Positions 1-4,318 of a DNA stretch of 6,177 nucleotides are shown here, piece after piece; within the stretch, counting starts at the first letter, position 1; every line of letters starts with the position of its first letter. The notes beneath the pieces were generated by a model. The model was given only the letters and a program-made list of their open reading frames with translations, was not told the origin of the DNA and ran no database searches. Source of the stretch: Saprospiraceae bacterium (GTDB lineage: Bacteria; Bacteroidota; Bacteroidia; Chitinophagales; Saprospiraceae); assembly GCA_007128085.1 (NCBI GenBank), contig SKYC01000403.1, positions 1-6,177 on the forward strand, written 5' to 3'. The position numbers and the translations under genes were made by a program.

Positions 1-357
1 AAGATAGAGCATCAATCTGGTGTGGAGAATATGTGGTTGGTCGGTTGCTTACAAATTTAAAAGTTTCTAGTGGACCGGTGGTTGTCCCTGAATGCTTGAC
101 CACTGGCATGTATGTATTTTTTTGTCGCGGTGCTTCCTCCCTTTAAACCGGTCATTTTCAAAGGCCTCAAAAAAGCGCTGATTTTGTTGGTTTTCGTTTT
201 GATTTTGTTTTTTGAGAAACGTGATTTATACCCTGGGGTTTTTAGCCTTTATTGAAGCACACTGCTGGTACAGAGATGTATTCTGTCTTGGAGCAGTGGG
301 CTTTTCCGGCACTCTGTTATACTGTTTGTCCTACAAGATAAAACGTATTCAAAATAG
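1..357. other. Gene-free stretch, probably decayed coding DNA
   Basis: No intact gene is visible here on either strand. The stretch is rich in T-tracts, especially 181-212. Two weak hints of former coding sequence exist. Frame 3 is open over 3-146 and contains a segment reminiscent of a type IX secretion C-terminal sorting domain. Frame 1 over about 289-354 retains a few residues (W, HS, VI, DK, YS) at roughly the spacing expected for the middle of a class III cyclase domain, just upstream of the better-preserved remnant at 358-570. A 47-codon frame at 112-255 encodes a hydrophobic segment but has no supporting signal. These are inferences from eye alignment; the stretch may simply be intergenic. 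Confidence 0.4.
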
Positions 358-570
358 AAAATATCAATACTCAACCTAGCAAGGCGGATGGAAAGTGGAG
401 GAGCAGTGGGAAAAGTCAACATCAATCGGGCTACCTACGATTTGATTGAGAGCGATCCTGATTTTATTTTTGAATCCCAGGGCCGGGCTGAGGTCAAAGG
501 AAAAGTGGTAATGGAAATGGAAATGTACTTTGTGGGGTTGAACCAAGGTCTATCGTCTGTAGAATTATAG
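358..570 (+). pseudogene. 3' remnant of a class III adenylate/guanylate cyclase gene
   Basis: Reading from 358, just after an in-frame TAG at 355-357, the frame encodes NLARRMESGGAVGKVNI, then DPDFIFESQGRAEVKGK, and ends with MEMEMYFVG before a TAG stop at 568-570. This matches the C-terminal third of class III nucleotide cyclase catalytic domains, where N(I/L)ASRMES-GxxGKVNIS, DPDFxFESRG and KGKGxMEMYFV are typical. The transition-state pair Asn and Arg (N-x3-R, codons 373-375 and 385-387) survives. The upstream part with the two metal-binding aspartates and the base-recognition residues cannot be read because of stops and shifts, so a working enzyme is not expected. An ATG at 388 could give a 60-residue peptide, but it lies inside the domain and is not a natural start. 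A tandem ATGGAA at 511-522 seems to add two residues to the family's final strand. I am fairly sure of the homology; how far the remnant extends upstream is uncertain. Confidence 0.72.
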
Positions 571-766
571 TGACCATGAACAAAAGGATTATAATGAACA
601 ATTTTTTTTAAAAAAATCACCAAAAAATGGACAGGCCAGATCTGTTGATATAGCTGAATCTCAATTTTTTTTGTCACTTTTATATGATTTTTTTTTCAAA
701 TATATGTTTGTATTAATATGTTTTTTATTAATTTAGCCGCTGTTATTCATTATAAAATTGTCTGTT
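571..766. other. AT-rich leader region upstream of the S24 repressor
   Basis: This is a very AT-rich segment with long T and A runs (602-615, 664-672, 688-696) between the cyclase remnant and the repressor gene. I see no coding potential: short frames here are interrupted and of low complexity. It contains an 8-bp palindrome CAGATCTG (638-645) and a candidate promoter box at 703-710. It most likely holds the promoter and operator of the downstream repressor. Confidence 0.45.
703..710 (+). promoter_or_regulatory. Candidate -7 box for the S24 repressor gene
   Basis: TATGTTTG matches the Bacteroidota -7 consensus TAnnTTTG exactly and sits 56 bases before the ATG at 767. The nearest TTTG upstream (670-673) is too far away, at 29 bases, to be a good -33 element. 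Only the -7 match supports the call, and such matches are common in AT-rich DNA. Confidence 0.3.
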
Positions 767-776
767 ATGAATCATA
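766..776. promoter_or_regulatory. Short inverted repeat over the repressor start codon
   Basis: TATGA-A-TCATA is a perfect 5-bp inverted repeat around one central base, covering the ATG at 767. ATTCAT at 745-750 is the complement of ATGAAT at 767-772, giving a second partial dyad across the start region. XRE/S24 repressors usually bind dyads near their own promoter, so this could be an autoregulatory operator. The repeat is short and may be chance. Confidence 0.18.
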
Positions 777-1588
777 CGGTCTCGCAGAGATATGTGGCCA
801 GCATAAGAAAACTGAAGGAAGAGGGAAAGATTCGGTCATTTCGACAGTTTGCTCAATCCGTCGATTATCTTCCCCAATCACTGAGCGAAGTGATCAATGG
901 TAGGCGGGATGTCACCATTGATTTGTTGTATAAAACCATCAACCATTACCAGTTGAATCCCACGTACCTCTTCGAGGGAACCGGTGCGATGTTTTGCTGC
1001 GAAAAGGACAATGGGTTCAGGGTAGTAACCGTCATGGTGGATCAGCACGGAGAAGAAAATATAGTCCACGTTCCGGTACCTGCACAGGCCGGTTATGCTT
1101 CGGGCATGAGTACGCAGGTGATGCAGGAAGAACTGCCCACTTATTCTCTACCGGACTACCAGTATAAGAGCGGTACTTTCCGATCCTTTGATGTGTCTGG
1201 AGAAAGTATGGAGCCTTCACTGCTGGAGGGGGACAAAGTGATTTGCAGTTTTATCGAGCCCGGATTCTGGAAGCACTCCATAAAAGACGGACAGGTTTAC
1301 GTGGTCGTAACAACAGACGATGTGGTAGTCAAAAGACTGTACAATAGAATTATGTCCCACGGAGAAGTAGAAGCCCATTCAGACAATAACTATTTTTTAC
1401 CCTACAGTATTCCCATCGGTGAAATCAAGGAAATCTGGCATTTGAAAACGAGGATTTCAAAATTCGATCACAGCAGAACCCGACAGTCTGAAGACCGGGA
1501 GATGGTCGCCCAATACAAGGAAATCATCGACCGTCAGAACAAATTGCTGCGCGTAATGGAAAACTCCCAAATTCGGGCTTCCGTATAA
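767..1588 (+). CDS. XRE-type HTH / S24 (LexA/CI-like) self-cleaving repressor
   Basis: This encodes a 273-residue transcriptional repressor of the S24 serine-peptidase type. Residues about 5-70 form a helix-turn-helix DNA-binding domain, with the HTH around 24-47. A linker leads to PVPAQAGYASG, where Ala108-Gly109 is the expected self-cleavage bond. The C-terminal peptidase/dimerisation domain carries the nucleophile Ser147 in SGESMEP and the general base Lys189 in DDVVVKRLY; both spacings resemble LexA. After the S24 fold, residues about 240-268 look like a short amphipathic coiled-coil tail. By family knowledge, such proteins repress target genes and are inactivated by RecA-stimulated or stress-induced self-cleavage. 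I chose ATG 767; a TTG at 758 is in frame but adds only three residues, and neither has a Shine-Dalgarno sequence, as is usual in Bacteroidota. The gene stands alone and converges on the M42 peptidase gene. Its target is unknown; a host stress regulator and a leftover prophage repressor are both possible. Confidence 0.93.
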   Translation: MNHTVSQRYVASIRKLKEEGKIRSFRQFAQSVDYLPQSLSEVINGRRDVTIDLLYKTINHYQLNPTYLFEGTGAMFCCEKDNGFRVVTVMVDQHGEENIVHVPVPAQAGYASGMSTQVMQEELPTYSLPDYQYKSGTFRSFDVSGESMEPSLLEGDKVICSFIEPGFWKHSIKDGQVYVVVTTDDVVVKRLYNRIMSHGEVEAHSDNNYFLPYSIPIGEIKEIWHLKTRISKFDHSRTRQSEDREMVAQYKEIIDRQNKLLRVMENSQIRASV

Positions 1589-1685
1589 GGCTTCCCGATT
1601 ACTTTCAATCTCATTAAATAAGGTGCTACCTGTGGCTTATGTCACCCCTGGTTTTCAATTTTTAAACATCTAATCTCAGATAGAC

Positions 1686-2771
1686 TTAGGGTACAAAATA
1701 CCTGAAGTCCATTTCCGGATCCAGTTCCAGTAAGCTGTGATAAATCCACTTAATGAGGTTTTCAATATCGTCTTTGTGTGCCATTTCGACCGTTGTGTGC
1801 ATATAGCGCAGTGGTAGCGACAACAAGATGGAGGGAACACCTCCGTTGGAGTAGGCAAACGCATCGGTATCTGTTCCCGTAGACCTCGAGCTGGCTTCCC
1901 TCTGAAAGGGGATTTTATTTTTTTCAGCCACTTTAGAGACCAGTTCAATCATTTTGCTGTGCACAGCTGGAGCATAGGTGACGGTGGGGCCTTTACCGCA
2001 GGAGACTTCTCCGTGGATTTTTGGATTTACCAAAGGTGTACTGGTGTCGTGCGTCACATCAGTCACAATGGCCACATGGGGCTTGATGGTCTGCGCGATC
2101 ATTTCGGCTCCCCTGAGGCCTACCTCTTCCTGAACGGAATTGACCAGGTACAGAGAAAAGGGCAATTCCTTCTTTTTATCTTTCAGCAATTTGGCCACCT
2201 GAGCTATGACAAATCCTCCCATTTTATTGTCCAGTCCCCTTCCGGCAAAATACTTTTTGTTTAGTTCTGTGATTTCATCTTCAAAAGTAGCGATGCAACC
2301 GACGTGTATGCCCATTTTTTCAACTTCCTCTTTGCTGCTGGCACCCACATCCACAAAGATGTTTTTGAGACTGGCGTGGAGTTTGTCCTCGCTTCCCTTT
2401 CTGGTGTGGATGGCCGGCCACCCGAAGACCCCTTTAACGACGCCCTTGGGAGTGTGAATGTTTACCCTTTTAGCAGGGGCGATGGCGTGATCGGATCCCC
2501 CATTTCGAATCACCCGCAGGAAACCATCTTCAGAAATGTGGTTGATAAACCATGAAATTTCATCCGCGTGACTTTCGATAGCCACTCTAAACGGTTTTCC
2601 GGGATTGATGATTCCGTAACAGGTACCGTAAATATCCAGCTGCAGTTCATCTACATAGGGTTTTACAAAAGAGGCCCACAGTTTTTGCCCCGATTTTTCG
2701 GCACCGGTCGGTGCTGCATTGTTGTGGTACTCAAACAAAAACTTCTTGTTTTTTTCATTAAATACATCCAT
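1686..2771 (-). CDS. M42 family metallo-aminopeptidase (FrvX/CelM/TET type)
   Basis: The 361-residue product is a cytoplasmic M42 aminopeptidase, a co-catalytic two-metal enzyme that removes N-terminal residues from peptides. Characterised relatives form large TET dodecamers. The expected ligands are all visible: His68 and Asp70 in ESHADE, bridging Asp181 in GRGLDNK, catalytic Glu215 and metal-binding Glu216 in VQEEVGLRGA, Asp238 in VTDVTHD, and His325 in RYMHTTVE. Their spacing agrees with the TET family. Residues about 75-165 form the inserted dimerisation (PDZ-like/beta) domain. The length is normal and the frame is uninterrupted. The gene starts 20 bases after the pyrE stop on the same strand, so co-transcription with pyrE is likely; the pairing looks like housekeeping peptide turnover rather than a shared pathway. 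The start is preceded by an A-rich stretch rather than a true Shine-Dalgarno. Substrate preference cannot be read from the sequence, and older annotations may call relatives endoglucanase or cellulase M. Confidence 0.95.
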   Translation of the reverse strand: MDVFNEKNKKFLFEYHNNAAPTGAEKSGQKLWASFVKPYVDELQLDIYGTCYGIINPGKPFRVAIESHADEISWFINHISEDGFLRVIRNGGSDHAIAPAKRVNIHTPKGVVKGVFGWPAIHTRKGSEDKLHASLKNIFVDVGASSKEEVEKMGIHVGCIATFEDEITELNKKYFAGRGLDNKMGGFVIAQVAKLLKDKKKELPFSLYLVNSVQEEVGLRGAEMIAQTIKPHVAIVTDVTHDTSTPLVNPKIHGEVSCGKGPTVTYAPAVHSKMIELVSKVAEKNKIPFQREASSRSTGTDTDAFAYSNGGVPSILLSLPLRYMHTTVEMAHKDDIENLIKWIYHSLLELDPEMDFRYFVP

Positions 2772-2791
2772 AGATACTCATTTCTTTTTGC

Positions 2792-3421
2792 TTATGGTTT
2801 CCATTGATCCGGATTCGATCTCCAGGTCTTCAGCCTCTCCACTTCTTCGGCGCCGATGTAGTTTTCTCTTAAGGCCACCTCGATCAGGCTGCTGTAATCG
2901 GAGAGGGTAAAGAAATTGCAATTGGCATCCTTAAAATTGCGATCGGCCCGGTCGAGTTGATAGGTGAAAACAGCGGCCACGGAAATAACTTCCAGCCCGG
3001 CCTCCCGGAGGGCACTTACTGCCTCCAGACTACTGCCACCTGTGCTGATGAGGTCTTCGACCACCAGTACTTTCATCCCCTTTTCAAAGCTGCCTTCGAT
3101 TCTGGATTGCATTCCGTGAGACTTGGCTTTGGAACGCACGTACACAAAGGGAAGTCCAAGGCGGTCTGCCAACAAAACGCCGTGAGGTATTCCGGCAGTG
3201 GCCACTCCTGCCACCAAATTAAATCCCCCTTTTTCAGCGCTTTTTTCTGCCAGGAGCGATTTTATTTCATCTCTAATTTTGACAAAAGACAAAATCTTTC
3301 GATTATCGCAGTATATTGGCGACCGGATTCCCGATGCCCAGGTAAAGGGTTCGGAAGTATTGAGTTGAACGGCCTTGGCTTTTAACAATAGATGAGCAAC
3401 CCGGTGTGCAATGGAATTCAT
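2792..3421 (-). CDS. pyrE: Orotate phosphoribosyltransferase
   Basis: The 209-residue cytoplasmic enzyme joins orotate to PRPP to make orotidine monophosphate, the fifth step of de novo pyrimidine synthesis. The orotate-contacting segment TWASGIRSPIYCDNR lies at 27-41. The flexible catalytic loop has Arg96, Lys98, Lys100 and His102 in RSKAKSHG. The PRPP-binding motif VLVVEDLISTGGS lies at 118-130 with its paired acidic residues Glu122-Asp123. Length and domain order match standalone bacterial PyrE, so there is no fused OMP decarboxylase. The ATG start at 3421 places 24 bases between this gene and the original start of the divergent NUDIX gene, so the two promoters must overlap or reach into the neighbouring coding sequence. 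The M42 peptidase gene follows 20 bases downstream, suggesting a two-gene transcript. No attenuator-like structure is obvious in the short leader. Confidence 0.97.
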   Translation of the reverse strand: MNSIAHRVAHLLLKAKAVQLNTSEPFTWASGIRSPIYCDNRKILSFVKIRDEIKSLLAEKSAEKGGFNLVAGVATAGIPHGVLLADRLGLPFVYVRSKAKSHGMQSRIEGSFEKGMKVLVVEDLISTGGSSLEAVSALREAGLEVISVAAVFTYQLDRADRNFKDANCNFFTLSDYSSLIEVALRENYIGAEEVERLKTWRSNPDQWKP

Positions 3422-3442
3422 AAAAGATTTTTAAAAACAGCC

Positions 3443-3450
3443 CAAATGTA
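3443..3450 (-). promoter_or_regulatory. Candidate -7 box for pyrE
   Basis: Read on the minus strand, TACATTTG is an exact match to the Bacteroidota -7 consensus TAnnTTTG, 21 bases before the pyrE ATG. A convincing -33 TTTG at normal spacing is missing; TTTC lies about 16 bases upstream. The box covers the ATG (3446) of the divergent NUDIX gene, so transcription of pyrE and expression of the NUDIX gene may interfere. Confidence 0.4.
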
Positions 3451-3550
3451 CAAAATTTATATAAATGAAACCCCATTGGTCCTGTCGAGAACTTCCATGT
3501 TGTCGGCCTACTCTTTTTACGCCAAAGAAAGCGTTTTGGTCGTAAAGTAA
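3446..3550 (+). pseudogene. Disconnected 5' end of the NUDIX gene, cut by an in-frame TAA
   Basis: From ATG 3446 the frame encodes 34 residues (MYKIYINETPLVLS... ending ESVLVVK) and then meets TAA at 3548-3550. The same frame continues at 3551 with TGKNKHLLQYIDLLEK and runs straight into the NUDIX protein, with no shift. A start of the MYKIYIN type followed by a small N-terminal domain is what I expect for Bacteroidota NUDIX proteins encoded divergently from pyrE, where a tyrosine between VVK and TGK would be natural. A single change of TAT or TAC to TAA explains the break. Joined, the gene would be 3446-4102, encoding 218 residues. TAA also ends the other intact genes here, so a reassigned code is unlikely. 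A sequencing error is the main alternative. Confidence 0.7.
3455..3466. repeat. 12-bp perfect palindrome in the pyrE/NUDIX start region
   Basis: ATTTATATAAAT reads identically on both strands. It lies just upstream of the candidate pyrE -7 box and inside the first codons of the NUDIX reading frame. It could be a protein-binding site or simply AT-rich sequence; its location between divergent starts is the only supporting argument. Confidence 0.25.
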
Positions 3551-3571
3551 ACGGGGAAAAACAAGCATCTC

Positions 3572-4102
3572 TTGCAGTACATTGATTTATTGGAAAAAAA
3601 TAAAAAATACGATTCCGTCATTATCCACAGCGACCAATACGACCGCCTGAAGGAGGATTTCAAGAGTTTGTTTAAAAGGGTACACGCCGCTGGTGGGGTA
3701 GTGAAAAATCCGAAAAATGAAGTGCTCTTTATCTTTAGAAAAGGCCACTGGGATCTGCCCAAGGGGAAAATTGAAAAAAATGAGTCCAGATCGGAAGCCG
3801 CTTTGAGAGAAGTCGCTGAGGAAACAGGGGTTAAGGACCTGGAATTGAAATCCAAAATATGTAAAACCCGCCATACCTATAAAGAAAAAAAACAGCGATT
3901 CCTCAAAATCAATTGGTGGTATTACATGGAGTCTTCAGGCAAGGGCAAAACCAAACCCCAGAAAAGTGAAAGTATTACCAAAGCAGAGTGGTTGGAGCCC
4001 GGCCAACTCCTCTCTTCTAATCCAATTATGTACCGAAGCATCAAGGAGGTGTTGAAGAGATATTACGAGCGTTTCCTGAGAAAGTTAAACGCGGAGGTTT
4101 AA
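3572..4102 (+). CDS. NUDIX hydrolase domain protein, N-terminus severed by a nonsense codon
   Basis: This reading frame (up to 176 residues from TTG 3572) carries a complete NUDIX domain. The signature G-x5-E-x7-RE-V-x-EE-x-G-V is intact at residues 65-87 (3764-3832), including the REVAEE metal-binding core. It is preceded by AAGGVV and GHWDLPKGK, which are typical of the fold. NUDIX enzymes hydrolyse a nucleoside diphosphate linked to another group, using divalent metal in the cytoplasm; the substrate cannot be inferred here. There is no ATG in this frame between the TAA at 3548 and Met119, past the NUDIX box. Translation of the domain would need a TTG/GTG start, reinitiation or readthrough. 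The natural start is very probably ATG 3446, so the gene may be a fresh pseudogene. The stop codon lies inside the 3' arm of a strong terminator. The gene is divergent from pyrE. Confidence 0.82.
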   Translation: MQYIDLLEKNKKYDSVIIHSDQYDRLKEDFKSLFKRVHAAGGVVKNPKNEVLFIFRKGHWDLPKGKIEKNESRSEAALREVAEETGVKDLELKSKICKTRHTYKEKKQRFLKINWWYYMESSGKGKTKPQKSESITKAEWLEPGQLLSSNPIMYRSIKEVLKRYYERFLRKLNAEV

Positions 4103-4111
4103 CTTTTTTTT
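4081..4111 (+). terminator. Intrinsic terminator overlapping the NUDIX stop codon
   Basis: AAAGTTAAAC (4081-4090), loop GCGGAG (4091-4096) and GTTTAACTTT (4097-4106) form a perfect 10-bp stem, followed by T to 4111. The stem is AT-rich, but its perfection and the T-run make it convincing as a rho-independent terminator for the NUDIX transcript. The TAA stop (4100-4102) sits in the 3' arm, so the last codons of the protein are also terminator sequence. It isolates the NUDIX gene from the receptor gene downstream. Confidence 0.78.
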
Positions 4112-4272
4112 ACCATTTCTCCTTTTGAGTTCATTTTTACAATATACTGACACATAATGTCCGCTCGGGCTATTGTCGTGGCGACTTGGGGTATAATATT
4201 GCTGAGAACCACTTTACCTTTGCCTTTCAATGAAGCGTTCCACAGACCTTGAGTCTTTTGGTATCCCTCAGG
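4099..4272 (-). pseudogene. Possible start-less gene remnant, antisense in the intergenic gap
   Basis: On the minus strand a 57-codon frame runs from just after a TAA (4273-4275) to a TAA at 4099-4101. It includes SLKGKGKVVLSNIIP, then QVATTIARADIMCQYIV, and ends NSKGEMVKKS. Its composition is protein-like, with few cysteines, balanced charges and no homopolymer runs. It has no ATG until Met38 of the frame and no visible Shine-Dalgarno, so it cannot be a normal gene as it stands. In another minus-strand frame just upstream, a peptide containing NRSGYQVNNLRDTK runs into the same region and could have been joined before a frameshift. I do not recognise the family. It may be a decayed gene end or a chance open frame; its stop overlaps the NUDIX stop by a few bases. 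Confidence 0.25.
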
Positions 4273-4318
4273 TTATTTACTTGATATCCGCTTCGGTTTT
4301 TCACAATTTACGGCCCGA
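4112..4318. other. Intergenic leader before the TonB receptor gene
   Basis: On the plus strand this gap shows no convincing gene. A 31-codon frame from ATG 4157 to TGA 4252 lacks support. An imperfect hairpin can form from ACCT-t-GAG (4246-4253) and CTCAGGT (4267-4273). I looked for a cobalamin riboswitch, which often precedes receptors of this kind, and did not find its conserved boxes. The minus-strand frame described separately occupies most of the stretch. Confidence 0.4.
4215..4222 (+). promoter_or_regulatory. Candidate -7 box for the TonB-dependent receptor gene
   Basis: TACCTTTG fits the Bacteroidota -7 consensus TAnnTTTG and would give a leader of roughly 90 bases before ATG 4319. 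No TTTG at the usual -33 distance is present, so support is limited to this one element and its position. Confidence 0.25.

Noticed and set aside
112..255. 47-codon frame with one hydrophobic segment, a candidate small membrane protein
   Set aside because: The hydrophobic run follows from T-rich DNA, there is no ribosome-binding signal, and the surrounding DNA looks decayed. I could not support it as a gene.
435..677. 80-codon minus-strand frame overlapping the cyclase remnant
   Set aside because: It is antisense to a recognised cyclase coding segment and its N-terminal part is translated from low-complexity A/T runs, so it is a shadow frame.
1589..1685. Possible bidirectional terminator between the S24 and M42 genes
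   Set aside because: The best stem I found (GTGGC 1632-1636 with GTCAC 1641-1645) has only five pairs including a G-U, and the following sequence is T-rich but not a clean T-run. Too weak to call.
3548..3550. Alternative genetic code in which TAA is read as an amino acid
   Set aside because: The S24, M42, pyrE and NUDIX genes all end in TAA at positions expected from family lengths, so TAA works as a normal stop here.
4157..4252. 31-codon plus-strand frame from ATG 4157
   Set aside because: It is short, has no ribosome-binding signal, and lies opposite a more protein-like minus-strand frame. No family is recognisable.
4112..4318. Cobalamin riboswitch upstream of the receptor gene
   Set aside because: The conserved riboswitch boxes are not recognisable in this stretch; only one imperfect 7-bp hairpin is seen.
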